From: Prostheceraeus crozeri
Lineage: Eukaryota; Platyhelminthes; Polycladida; Euryleptidae
Direction: 5' to 3'
DNA length: 64,000 bases
Assembly (NCBI GenBank): GCA_907163375.1
Contig: CAJQUW010005533.1
Span: 1,389,001-1,453,000, forward strand
How positions within the stretch are numbered: the stretch's first letter is position 1; the number at the start of each line of letters is the position of its first letter. Of this stretch, positions 22,224 to 33,304 are shown piece after piece. The notes under the pieces are model-generated. The model ran no database searches, was not told the origin of the DNA, and saw only the letters and a list, made by a program, of their open reading frames with translations. A program made the position numbers and the translations under genes.

Positions 22224-24062
22224 TTAACTATTTGTCGCGGGAAGGGTCGCCAAGTGCGCGCTCTGTCATAGGCTGCAATGTATTTTACTGGTCGCCACGA
22301 CATCTTAACCGCGTGTGCGTCGCTGCAAATCTTAAAGGCCGCCACGACCAATTCGCGATGCCGCTCGCTAGTTAAGTACTGTGTTCACTCATGATTTGTC
22401 TTTCTGTACATATTGTCATTACCGCCATTTGTTTTTGACAAATAAAGAATTATTATTATTTTCGGTTTTTCTCTAATTCCCTAAGACAGCATGAGTGTCG
22501 TAAGCAAAGTCACCCGGCCAAGTCAGTGAGAATCACTTACCTTTGAGACTGTGATAATCTTACATGAACAAATTTTCTGTATACTCCATTGCGTCACCAA
22601 CTCCATGGCTGCACCAGAGTTATTAAACGAGGTGAATTGTCATACGAAGCAGGAAACATTATTGACTTTAAAATAGTTGACTATGACATCATTGGACACG
22701 AACAGGCGTCAATGAAAGATCGGACCTTCCGGGTGACGTTGGACTTGATGAGCAGGGGTCCCCAAATTCCTCTACATGTGAATGTACCAATGACATGTAT
22801 AAATACAGCCACATGGCTGCCGTCTTCATCTACGCTATAAAAAAAGAGTCTTCTATCATGAAGGCCTTGGCGGCAACTTAATGGACGAAGAATTCTTCTT
22901 CTCTGCGATTAAGGTGTCACCTGTGGATATTCAATGAACAGATTTGTTTACGATTGAACAGCGTATTGTCGATATTGGCATCTCTTTTTTCGAGGTCGAA
23001 TTACTGCAAGTAATTTCGGCCTTGTATTACAGGAAATCCACCGGTCACGAACTGAACTTCCTCCGTCTTTCATGAAGACAGTGCTCGGTGACTACAATCT
23101 CTCGCAGAAGGAAGCCACCTCATGGGGTGCTAATCGTGAGAATGAAGCTGTATGCTCATACAAACGCGAAACCGATCGAGATGTCTACGCTTTTGGATAA
23201 TTGAGTGTCGAATGTTAGGTACGATGGTGTAAATGTCCCAGACTTTGAGCTTGTTCTGTGCACCCATTCTTTCAGTAAAGTTGGGTCAGATCAGATATTT
23301 TCGTTGCCTTATACGGGATGTTCTTTACTCAATTTTCCGCGATGCAAGAAATAAAATATAACTCTCCGTCATTAGAGACGATTTTTTATTCATCAAATTA
23401 TAGATCTCGACGCGTTTCGTCACGGTGGACAGCCTCAAGGAGAGCAACAGTATCTTGAAAATTATCAAACGCAGTATCATCATCATCAGATGAAATTGGT
23501 CTATCCGTAATACCGATGGATCCAATATTCCACAGATCAGAAAAGTCATGATGCTGCCTGTAATTTGGACCCTTGAGACTGTCCACCGTGACGAAACGCG
23601 TCGGGGATCTTTAATTTGTTAAATAAAAATCGTCACAAATTGAGGGAGAGTTTTATTTTATTTCTTGCATCTCGGAAAATTAAAGCTGGGTTATTCAAAG
23701 GAAATGAATGTAATGATATATCTCCATCGATTTTGGCAGCTGACTAGCCGTTCGTACAACCGTAGGCAGGGCAAATTTTCCCATGACTGATGCTCTGCAG
23801 AATGTTAACTTGGTTATTTCTCTGGGACCGAGGGGGACGCGAGTCACTGTTGATTCTCATGTTTACACCTGAAAGCCGAAGCACGCTATTGACCAATTAG
23901 CGAGCGTTTCCCGAAAATCAAGCGACATCGCGAATTGGTCGCGTCGGCAAAGTGCGCGCGCAAGTAGACGACTTCCCATCTCCGCAACAATGACTAAGCA
24001 ATCCTGTTGGCCGCCACGACTTGGTCGTCGCGACCTGGCCGCTTAGTGAGCGCACGCCCTAA
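22224..24062. repeat. CpG-rich repeat region, possible DNA transposon remnant
   Basis: Two CpG-rich blocks (about 22224-22375 and 23886-24062) share the motif GG(T/C)CGCCACGAC at about 22289, 22337 and 24009. They also share the string ATCGCGAATTGGTCG in opposite orientations. This looks like the ends of one element about 1.8 kb long. No target duplication was found. An 83-codon open frame at 22589-22840 lies between them with no recognised domain. Confidence 0.4.
23331..23684. repeat. Inverted repeat with GACGAAACGCGTC arms
   Basis: Arms of about 110 bp (23331-23440 and 23571-23684) are inverted copies, roughly 88% identical. Both contain GTCCACCGTGACGAAACGCG. The GAAACGCGTC string is reminiscent of the 3' part of hammerhead-ribozyme motifs reported in Penelope-like pseudo-LTRs, but no convincing CUGAUGA box with stem II is present. 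Confidence 0.6.
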
Positions 24063-25269
24063 AAGCGTTCTGCTGCGGGTATAGAAGTAGATAATAGTAC
24101 ACTAGAATGGAAGTTTGATATCTTGCCTATGTACAATGATGGCACATGGAAAAATCTATGGCTTGTAGATCTGCTTCGATCTAAAACATTACATCATAGT
24201 CAGACTATTTGCCAAGTTGGTTGTGGAAGTTGTTGACAGCAAATTGCAGGATTTTCATGAAGAGAATTTTAAGTGAGATGGTGGCATTGTTTTATGTGAA
24301 ATAGCCTACTATTCCATGGATTAATATACTGCGTCTATTTGTAGCAGTCATTGACAACTATTTTGCAATTTTTCAACACTGGAATACGAATTGACATTTG
24401 GTTCACGGAGTCATATCGAAAGTAGTCGGTGTACGGGTTGTAAGAACATCTCAAGAATTCAAAGATAAAAAATTCTAATTATTGGATAATTTCTCCTTCT
24501 GGCGGTCAAGAAACCTAGCAGTTTTCTGGAATAAACACATCGGTAGCTTCTTTAGCGACAGTCATTTATCAGATAAATGAAATGTCGCTGGAACTTTTCA
24601 ATTAATTATTAAATGACACATGTGATATAGTGTGATGATCTTTTGGAGGCTCATATTCGAAAGCATGCAAACGTATTGAAAATTGTTCAAATATATTGAA
24701 CAGGGGGATCCTTCAAAGCAAAATGAATACTCTAAGATTTCTTGGCCTCTGATTTCAAGCTGGAGCAATGCATGCTCTGTAAATCGACATTACAAGTTGC
24801 ATATGTGTCTGATTATACTCTTGATTGATTATAGGAGCGATATTTCAAAATGATGAACGCACAGTACGTTTTAAAGGATTTCCTTCTTTGTCATCCTGTC
24901 GGCGCAGCATTTTGTAAATTCACTATTGCTTTTGATTACATGGTCTTTGGACAAGGGCCAACAATTCAGATCAAGAATTGGCCTGATAAATATAAATGCC
25001 AATCAAAAAACATGGAAGTCAGATCGCACAAGTTGCATTTTGCCCCAACTAAGTTCCCCCGGCGTGTGCCATAATTTTCATGCAATTTCCATTCTAGGAC
25101 TTTCTATGGTATTGTTAATTTCTATGGCTGCGGGTGATCACACGTCGGTGAATGATTATTATAATTGTGAGCTGTCTCGTTATTCTTTCAAATTTATGCA
25201 ATCGCTGCAGACAGGATATTTTAGAAGTTAAATCATGGCTTAGATATAAATTCATCGACGGATACTTAC
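24063..25269. other. Intronic stretch, nothing recognised
   Basis: AT-rich intron sequence with no domain, terminal repeat or RNA gene seen. Plus-strand open frames at 24850-25231 overlap the exon's flank and look incidental. Confidence 0.4.
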
Positions 25270-25459
25270 ACCCATCATAGACATTCGTGGGAATATGTGC
25301 AGTCGAAAAGCTTTGATTGACTCCGAGGTTATACAACAGCGGATTATCCGTCAGATTCGCATAACGAAATCTTTGGCATAATTCAGTTGAGTTTTGGGAG
25401 TTAGCGAATGTTTCATTGCCTGTTATTGCCTTCGCGCGGTAGTAAGTAAAATTTGTACA
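25270..25459 (-). CDS. Alpha2/delta-like subunit, exon before VWA_N
   Basis: This 190-bp exon encodes CTNFTYYRAKAITGNETFAN, then NLTDNPLLYNLGVNQSF, and ends STAHIPTNVYDG. The HIPTNVY string followed by GS across the junction aligns with the VxIPTDIYEGS string of vertebrate alpha2/delta proteins. Several N-glycosylation sequons (NFT, NET, NST, NLT, NQS) fit an extracellular protein. The acceptor is CTTCCAG at 25460-25466 and the donor is gtaagt at 25264-25269. It starts in phase 0 and ends one base into the shared serine codon. Confidence 0.88.
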
Positions 25460-26570
25460 CTGGAAGGAAATAAGAAGAGAAATAAAGAAAATACACTGCA
25501 AATTGATTTGAAATAAACAAAATTCTGAATATCATGGAATTTAACACGGAGAAGTGGTGATATAATGATATATTTTTTCCAAGAATTCACTGCAGTGGAA
25601 AAATAAGACAATTGAATATAGAAAACGACAGAAAATGTGACGGTTCGACTGCAAGGCGCAGTAGGCTGCAGTTGATCTTGTGAACATCGGTGCATTCGAA
25701 CTTTTAAGTAACTTAGTGAGTGAACAAAGTTCCGAGCCGTTAACTGGTGAACGAGTAAAGTGAAAAAACGGGTTTTATAACTGAACGAAGAATCTATCGC
25801 GCATGAGTTGAAGAACTATATCTACAATTCCTCAATCAGTTCTATGCATTTTGTAGAAACATTAAATTTCAATTTTTTGGATTCTTAATTCTATGTCTGA
25901 ATGTAACATGATTATGTGATATTGTAGATTTGTAGGTAATTGCTGACTTTCGTCGATCCATTTTATTTTGAATCTCAGCTTGAAGTGTTCTGATGCTGTA
26001 ATAGATGAATACAACAAATTTTGATGAGAATGAATTATTGGTCCGGTGTCTGGCTGGACCCAGTGAATCGTCTATCGCCGTGACATCCACTATTTCTCAA
26101 TGATATTCAATGAGTCCCGCATTCATTACATTATCGGATGCTGGGTTTCTTCAAATCTATACTTATCAAAGATATACTGAATAAGGTCATAAGAGCAGAA
26201 TTGATGACAAACTACAGTATAGTCAACGGAAACACATTTATTCGTCAGGCGCATTTATATTTTTATCACATAAATCATTCCATCCCATTTCCTAACTAAG
26301 GTAGTACTATCTAATATTCTTGTTAATAGAATATTCTAAAATTAATAATTCAATATTCAAATTAAGCTAGTACACCAACATTGTAATGTAATTTGAAGCA
26401 TTATTTAAATCATAATTTCACCCGCTTCACCCGGGGGCTTAGCCCGCCCGAAAGATCCCGTTTGCTTGATATCATTAGCTAATCATCAATAGATAATATC
26501 ATATGCCAGCATTTTGCGACGCTGGATATGCAATCTCATTAGGAAAGACATGAAATAAGATTTTACTCAC
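25460..26570 (-). other. Intron, small GC-rich hairpin near 26430
   Basis: An intron of the alpha2/delta-like gene. Within it a short GC-rich patch (CACCCGGGGGCTTAGCCCG) at about 26428-26446 stands out against AT-rich surroundings and can form a small hairpin. No known family was assigned. Confidence 0.6.
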
Positions 26571-26630
26571 CGATAAACCCAAGTCATTCGTCGTGTCAAT
26601 GTGATATTTCTCTGATGAAGTGCTCAGCTT
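26571..26630 (-). CDS. Alpha2/delta-like subunit, 60-bp exon
   Basis: This encodes exactly KLSTSSEKYHIDTTNDLGLS in phase 0 at both ends. It has a TTGTAG acceptor (26631-26636) and a gtgagt donor (26565-26570). It follows the VTTVE end of the upstream exon and precedes CTNFTYY. This corresponds to the helical stretch after the NKRxxxxxxLxxxxE segment of the family. It is supported mainly by position, phase and splice sites because it is short. Confidence 0.75.
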
Positions 26631-29082
26631 CTACAAAGACGTTGAAAATAAGTTGCATAAAAACGACATAAAGATCAATTAGATTTTACGGATTGTGAAT
26701 ATGCAGTAGACAAAACTAGACATACATGTGATCTATGAATACTGAAATGTTTCTTGCATCTATAGAAGCTAAACTAAAAGATGTTGTCAAAAGAAGATAA
26801 GCTATTGCAAAGAACTTCTACTATGGAATGCTGAGAATTTTTCAGAAAATTTTACAATGCAACTGCTTTTGAAGGATACTTTGAAACTTTCATAATTTGC
26901 AAGCTTGGAAGTTTTTTCCCGAATAAAATATTTCTCTCGTTTATTGAATTACACTTTCTTGCTTTTCTTGGCTTTTCTAACACTACTTAACTTACGAATA
27001 TTGTGGGTGCCAAATACTACTTTGAAGCGCATGTGTAAGAATTCTATTTGCCGTTCATACATGTAGTTTGCGGGTGATGGCTCATCCTGTGTACCTCAAA
27101 CCAGCTGCTTTTGTTACAGGGCTCACCTTGGGTTAGGGGTGTTTGTCAGTTGATGTTCGCGAAAAATTTTACTTGATAACATAACTCGTGAAGTTTTTCA
27201 ACGCGCTTTCAAAGACACAGCAAGCTTTCGGAAAAGTATGATTTTGGGCATGGAGATATTTTTCCACGTTGTGTCCGCTGTAAGCGCGGTGGACCTTTCT
27301 TTGATTTTCTTACTGTATTTCTTTTCTATCTTCAAAGGATCAGCTAGTACAGATTAATTTGAGAAAAATTCACATTTGTTCATTTGCTTGGACCGCAACA
27401 ATTTCAAGAACCTCACTACCTGATCAATGAATACAAGCATACTCGTCATGCACCATCTAGAGCATTTGTTTGGTGGTGTTGGTACATGCTCTGTAAATGC
27501 CATAATCTAACACTTAATAATCTATTACTTCGGGGTTAAGTGCCAGAAACCTCTTTACCTAGTATCTACGCCTACTGACTCAACGAGGATCATCCGATTC
27601 AAAGTTCATGTGAGATTAAAAACTCTCTGAACTAAATTGCTACGCACCTTAATTGAACATTTAGATTATTATTTATCAAGGACGTTAATCCGACCACATT
27701 CTTCAAGTAAAAGGAAGTGTACGTTATCATCTTGCATTTAAGGAAGAAATGAGTAGCCTACCAGAAGTTTGCCTTAAGGTAAGGTTGCAGACAACAAACC
27801 GTGTAAAAGTAAATGCTTCAATATCTGAGTAACATAGTAGCTTGATCAAAATTAAATATAAAATTCATGGAAGTGTTAATTCACTTAGAAGGCAATGAAG
27901 TTTGACTCAAATGAATAAAATAATATTTTCAGCGTAGATGTCATTCGTTATGCTGCTTCGATCAACCCATCGGATGATAGCACGAGTCATTTCATGTATT
28001 GAAAAGTCAGATTGCCATGTTCACTTAGCATATGCTTCCTGAATCACAGCCGAGAAAATCAATTTGATAAAGTTCACAGCTTGTGTGCTAGCAGTTGTAA
28101 GTACAGCTGAAATTAATTCATAAGTTCAATTGATGATTTTCATCACAGTGCAAGCAGACAATGATCGATAATTATACGACGTACATGATGGTGATGGGAG
28201 TTCATTGAAATCAAGCACTGCAGTCAGAAGAGCAAAACAAATAGAGCATAAACCATGATTACTTTCAATATTGTTTGGAAGTCTGAAAACTATTGCAAAG
28301 CAGCTTCATTACCAATAAAAATGAAATTTAAGTCATGAAATAAATCTTTGAATTTATCATCATTATAATAAACTAGCGTGACAAATCGCAGAGGCGAAAA
28401 TTATAAAAAATCTTCAGTTCTGTTATAGTCCGGCAGCCAGAACGAGTTTCTGCACGGAACGAGGCCGAATCACATGTACAACCTATGCCTACTACGAATT
28501 GATGCCTACAACCCTAGACATAAATCTGGCATTAGCTTAGATAGCATCGCTACCAGAGGATCAGACGGCAGATTTCTCACACAGTAACACTACCTATTCA
28601 ATAATTGTGCTCATTCTTCTCAGAGGTGATATTCTGGCTCAATGTATAGCCGCAGAACCAGTGGTGTTGTTGTAAAGCCTTCAGAAATAAAACGCCTTTA
28701 CTCTGGAACTACGTCATTGCCGAGGATAATGTTTCAGTAAATATTTCTGATTGATTGTAAGACATACTTTAATGCATACAAGGTCGCATCAGATGGCTAG
28801 ATGATCATGTGATAAGAAAACTTGCTCTGATTCATATCTTGCGTACGCATTCATTTCATGTCAATATCCGGCGGTGATCATGCACCGCCACCGGAGAAGA
28901 TAAAAAGTTTCCGCGTTTACTGAAGACAATAGAAAAAAGCAGAGTTACGTGAAAATAGAAGAAGTGAATCAATCGACTTGAACACTATCACTCACGATAC
29001 TCACAAAATTTGAACGCTGCATTCATAGCTATAAAACGCAGACCTACTGCTTGAAATATATGAAAAATAATCGACAGTTTAC
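26631..29082 (-). other. Intron with one dispersed repeat
   Basis: The only recognisable item in this 2.45-kb intron is a dispersed repeat at 28426-28520 that matches 43976-44065. No coding exon or terminal repeat was found elsewhere in it. Confidence 0.6.
28426..28520 (+). repeat. Dispersed repeat shared with 43976-44065
   Basis: The blocks GCAGCCAGAACGAGTTTCTG, CGAGGCCGAA and ATGCCTACTACGAAT occur in the same order in both places. Here the copy is short. At 44 kb the same sequence forms or adjoins the left end of an inverted-repeat element. No coding capacity. Confidence 0.7.
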
Positions 29083-29196
29083 CTCAACTGTTGTCACTCT
29101 CTTGTTCACCACAGCTTCCATGTCTTTGACAATATTGTCCAGCAATGTCTGTGCTGTGGCATCATTGTACGTTCCACGAGAATAACCTGACGTCAA
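29083..29196 (-). CDS. Alpha2/delta-like subunit, N-terminal helical exon
   Basis: This 114-bp exon in phase 0 at both ends encodes LTSGYSRGTYNDATAQTLLD, then NIVKDMEAVVNKRVTTVE. The (I/V)xxDMExxxxKR(V/M)xxV pattern matches the helical region N-terminal to VWA_N in alpha2/delta proteins. Acceptor TTTTTCAG at 29197-29204, donor gtaaac at 29077-29082. Confidence 0.85.
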
Positions 29197-30164
29197 CTGA
29201 AAAATTCAAGGAGATTTACAAAGAGTTAGTACGTGTCGAATCAACGCTTCGTTGGTAATAATGTACCATATTTTTCCATTTAGATGTCTGGGCTGCAACG
29301 AAATTCGCAGACGACTTTAAATAGAGGGGATAATAATACTATAGAGGACAAACCAGATTCTTAGGACTTCCTAAATAGAGAAGGGCGCGTATCAACTTAT
29401 TTGATTTGAGGTTCCAATTTGTGAAGAGCGTCTATTAGAGGTAGGGATCGAAATAAAGGAAAAATGTACAACATTGCTAAAATAGCACATTGCAGCACTT
29501 ATCATCCTTCAAAGCCTTGATAAGAAAGAAAGGGTGCATTACCTCATTGTTTTTTGTGATTTTATGCACTGCTTCATTCTGGATGGTATTGTGTTGAAGT
29601 TGTTCGATCTATCAACCCTTCATAGCATCAAATATACATGATTTTTCACCAAGTATGTGACTGAGGTCGTTGAAATGTCCTTTAAGACTTATTTAATGCT
29701 TATGTACCAAATTCATTTACTCTCCTCGATTAGAATGAAACGCACATCAATCACCCATTCATAATTCAACCTGCATCATCATTTTCGTCTCAAAATAATG
29801 TATCTTCACTAATCCGAAATAATCCAGGACTAGGTCATTATCACTTCACAAGTTCATGCGAAATGAATTTGTTGACCTTAGGCGCTGTCTGCACAGACGT
29901 TGAATCAAATCAAGTTCCTGACATCGCTACACCTCTGGTTCAAAAAAAGCACTGGTTCGATTTGCTTCATTTTTGTATGTGGGAGGAAGACAACCTCACA
30001 ACTGAATCATTTAAGGATTTTAGACATATTTGAGAACGTGGGAGTGTGAGATAAGCCATAAGTAACGCAATGAGCAGTCGAAATGCAAATAATGAATCAG
30101 TATATATCTACACACACTTAAGAGATTCTTTATTACACAAGAAAGGCTATGACATTGAACTTAC
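29197..30164 (-). other. Intron, nothing recognised
   Basis: AT-rich intron between two confidently matched exons, with no repeat or coding element seen. Confidence 0.65.
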
Positions 30165-30243
30165 TCCACTGAGATAGTTGATTTTCATGTATTTTCGAAT
30201 ATCTACAAATGAGGCATCGATGCTGTTGCTCCATTCTGTCAAC
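30165..30243 (-). CDS. Alpha2/delta-like subunit, most 5' exon found
   Basis: This 79-bp exon encodes LTEWSNSIDASFVDIRKYMK then INYLSG. It corresponds to the [21 protein letters not shown] region near the mature N-terminus of alpha2/delta-1. The acceptor CAACAG (30244-30249) leaves one base completing a codon from an upstream exon. The donor is gtaagt at 30159-30164. The upstream exon with the signal peptide must end two bases into a codon. I could not find it in the remaining 33 kb, where it may be short or lie outside the window. Confidence 0.8.
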
Positions 30244-30399
30244 CTGTTGAGAAGAGAAAGTTAATTAGCCACCAAATTCAGACTGAATTTGACTAGGCTT
30301 TCAGTCTTGAATTCCAATTATTTATGATTATTATACTCCAATTATTTCATTCAATGTATAATTTAATGCATAAGCTTTTTTAAAAATGAAATGAAGCTT

Positions 30400-30509
30400 C
30401 TACGTCACTACTCCCCATACTTGGGGCTTGGACGGTGCTGACATAGTCAGACTTATGGAGCGTTGTAGTACTTTTAGTCCGAATGCCCTTCCTGCCGACT
30501 TCCAATGAC
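30400..30509 (-). repeat. tRNA-derived SINE, copy 2, 3' half
   Basis: On the minus strand this matches the body of the 15649 SINE: TCATTGGAAGTCG, AAGTCTGACTATGTCAGCA and a CCCCAAGTATGGGGAGTA-like string. It is separated from its tRNA-like half (31939-32016) by a 1.43-kb transposon that duplicated AATGAC (30504-30509 and 31939-31944). Confidence 0.75.
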
Positions 30510-31078
30510 CAGGGTGTCCGCGCAAATTTGAATGAAAATTTCCAGGTGTTTTCCAGGATTTCCAGGGTAAAATTTCATTTTCCAGGTTTTCCAGGGAAAT
30601 TTACCAAAAATCAGGGGGCAAATTTGAACGAAAATTTCCAGACTTTCTGCACCGAAATTTTACTCAAATGCACGCGTCAAATTTAAAAGAAAAATTCCGG
30701 GAAAATCTATCCAAAGTTCTGTGGCTAAGGAGCTTACATACCATAAAATTAATATTATTGAAGAAAAAAATTGAAAAGTTGCGTGAAATTGGTTGAATTT
30801 TTATGGCGCAGGTGATTCCAAATAAAAAATACCAATATATTCATCAGACGGCTACATTACACTTATAAAAAAATGAAAAGATAATCGATCGTAACAAATT
30901 TAAAGCTTGTGGATTGAAGAGAACAAAATAGATAAAGAGTATAACAATCAATAACGAAAAATATGAGACTGAACAATGAAATGTAACATTAACGGAATAT
31001 CTGTAAAGTCCACTCTATAATAAAATGCAACAAGGTGAAGAGCGTTGTCATTCAGATAAGATCATCTGAACTATAGCA

Positions 31079-31273
31079 TTGCTGCGTGAATCCGTGGAAG
31101 GTGGAAGACCAAGAGCCAGAAAGAGGAACATAATGGTTGATGTGGTGCATATACATGAGAGTAATCACAATCAGCTTAAGAGAATGACACAGAGAAGAAT
31201 TGACCGAGGAAAGCTCATTGGCACACGACGTGTCGGAAATAATACATCTACATATTACTTGAAATGTGTTTGA
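31079..31273 (+). pseudogene. Possible LINE C-terminal fragment inside the transposon
   Basis: The frame reads ESVEGGRPRARKRNIMVDVV and later QLKRMTQRRIDRGKL. This is reminiscent of the GRRxRGRxRKxWxDDV...W end of some LINE reverse-transcriptase proteins. It is short and diverged, so the call is tentative. Confidence 0.35.
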
Positions 31274-31317
31274 AAATATTCGATATTAGCCTCGGATCAT
31301 TCGGAACAAGCCTGGTG

Positions 31318-31615
31318 CCTAAATGAAGTTCATAGTTCACCATTTTGCGTCAGTAGATTCTGCCACTCGGCAATCAAGTGTGTAATAGCATTAATCCTAG
31401 ATTACGACTCCCAGTTCCCCATTCCACACGACGTTAATAAAGGAGTTTACGGCTCCTAGTTCCGCATACCACACGACGTTACTGAGGGAATTTACAACTT
31501 CTAGTTCACCATACCCCGCAGCGTGAGGGAATTCATAGCTACTAATTCACCATACTGTACAACGATTAGGAGTTCGATAAAAGTTCATGGTTAACCATAC
31601 CACGCAGTTCAGTCT
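31318..31615. repeat. Degenerate tandem repeat, about 43-bp period
   Basis: Five or six diverged units share GTTCACCATACCACACGACG-like and GGGAATTTACAACTCCTA-like segments. It lies inside the 30510-31938 transposon. No function is evident. Confidence 0.6.
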
Positions 31616-31938
31616 CATTCATGTTGTATACGTTATGATAGGAGATTCTAGTCACTGAAATATTCTAAAAACAAAAAATTATATGAGAATGAAGACTATA
31701 ATTGTAACAAATAAGTAGAGATATGAAGAATAAAATCTGGAAAAATAGAAAACACTTCAACCATAAAGTAAGTATGACTTAAACAACTTGCAATTAGTGT
31801 TTTAATCAGTCTCAGAATTTCCAGGTTTCCCAGGGTAAAATTTCATTTTCCAGGAGTTTTCCAGGATTTCCAGGATTTCCAGGATAAAATTCATTTTCCA
31901 GGTGTTTTCCAGATTTTCCAGGGAGTGCGGACACCCTG

Positions 31939-32016
31939 AATGACACTTTCGGGGCTCGACCTCTGGACCAAAAAATCGCTAGACCAAGCACTTAACCACT
32001 GTGCCACGGAGACCAC
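31939..32016 (-). repeat. tRNA-derived SINE, copy 2, tRNA-like 5' half
   Basis: On the minus strand this reads GTGGTCTCCGTGGCACAGTG, then GGTCGAGCCCCGAAAGTG, with A-box-like TGGCACAGTGG and B-box-like GGTCGAGCCCC. It continues into the 30400-30509 half once the intervening transposon is discounted. Confidence 0.75.
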
Positions 32017-32445
32017 AGGCAGACATAAGCGATCCTTGGAAAAGTGATCAGATCATGAAGATGGAAAAAGCAGAAAGGGCAATGGTGAGAAGAATGTGTG
32101 GTATGAGACTGACCGATGGACACAGGAGTGAAGACCTAAGAAAAAAGACGAACCCGAAATGCATTTCTGATATTTTGCAAAGAAAGCTGCGGTGGTGTGG
32201 CCATATTCTGAGAAGAGAAGAGGATGACTGGACCAAACGATCTTTCCAGTTGGAGGTCGAAGACAGAAGGCCAAGTGAAAGACAAAGGAAGACATGGCCG
32301 CTTCCGATTATTTTCATGTTCTGGATCTGAATCAAGCAATGGTCTACGATCGCCAAGAGTGGAGGCTCACCATCAGAAAACAACAGCTGTATAACCCCGT
32401 TAAACGTGGGAAATTACGAAAAAAGGGGAAGTATGTAAGTAAGAA
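32017..32445 (+). pseudogene. LINE reverse-transcriptase C-terminal fragment
   Basis: The frame encodes MKMEKAERAMVRRMCGMRLT, then LQRKLRWCGHILRREEDDW and ERQRKTW. After a frameshift near 32290 it continues VLDLNQAMVYDRQEWRLTI. These match the order at the C-terminus of the intact LINE at 58-60 kb (TDRRMLRYM, LRWFGHVRR, DRSRWKRVI), but from a different subfamily. The reverse-transcriptase core is absent, so this is a 5'-truncated dead copy abutting the SINE. Confidence 0.75.
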
Positions 32446-33304
32446 CAATCTTATGAAGTCATGCAGAGCGATACTTTTCTTATGCTTCAGGAATGCATTA
32501 TACTCGTAGCTAAAGTGCTCTCCTAATAAAATGTCACACAATATTCTTTCATCATCAAAATTGAAATATGTTACATTTTATCAAAGACTGATATCAAGAG
32601 AATTTAATAGAAAAAGAGGCTACTATTTATATCATATCATGCAGTCATATTATAGATGCAGCCTTGGCATTATTACATGTGCTGTATTATTTTGTTTTAG
32701 CTTATGAAGAATTTAATGAAACTATTGACAGGAGGACCGACTGCATCTAACTTTAGTTTTGAGTTTAGTAGGCTACAAAAGTAATCTTTCATCGAATGTT
32801 TTGACAGGCGCTCTTAATTGCAGTGCAATGGTTTCCACGAATGTCGGAAAGCAATTTTTACTGGACGGCAGCTTCTGCAAGCATTTCGGACTCATCATCC
32901 AGCAATTAAACTGCAGGATAGAAAACGTGCGTGATACAAGAACTTCACAATTACGTCAGACGTCAAATGTTGATTAGTGAATCAAGCGGGTCGAATTAAG
33001 AGACACCATAGCACATTTTGACGCGTTCTTCAAGTGATGAGCGTTCTCTGATGGCTTCATCAGTTTGGTGATTACGCTCAAGAGAAATTAAATATCTATA
33101 AAAAGAAATAGAAAAGCATCACAAGATCTGGTGTAACAGTCAATGATAACTCTGACAAAAATATTTCAATAAATTATTTATTACCTCTACCCTAGACAAA
33201 TTCGGGCATTCTTATGGGTGGGAATTCCAGCTCACTCTTGGCTGGCCTGATTTTAGTATACAGGGAGTTTAAGTTTGTGAGGGGGCTCCTAGCGAGTAAG
33301 AGAT
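32446..33304. other. No gene recognised
   Basis: AT-rich sequence. An open frame at 32759-32977 has no recognisable domain. Nothing else seen. Confidence 0.4.

Larger units (their letters stand above)
30510..31938. mobile_element. DNA transposon with CAGGGTGTCCGC ends, 6-bp duplication
   Basis: The ends CAGGGTGTCCGC and GCGGACACCCTG are perfect 12-bp inverted repeats. The insertion splits a SINE, so the 6-bp duplication AATGAC is verified against the unsplit copy at 15649. Subterminal zones are packed with TTTTCCAGG / TTTCCAGGG strings on both sides. No transposase is visible. Ends starting CAGGG suggest hAT, which makes 8 bp, while 6-bp duplications are reported for Dada and IS3EU, so I leave the superfamily open. 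Confidence 0.75.

Noticed and set aside
31801-31920. TTTCCAGG arrays as a CRISPR-like or regulatory array
   Set aside because: They are subterminal repeats of the surrounding DNA transposon, present at both of its ends, with no spacer structure.
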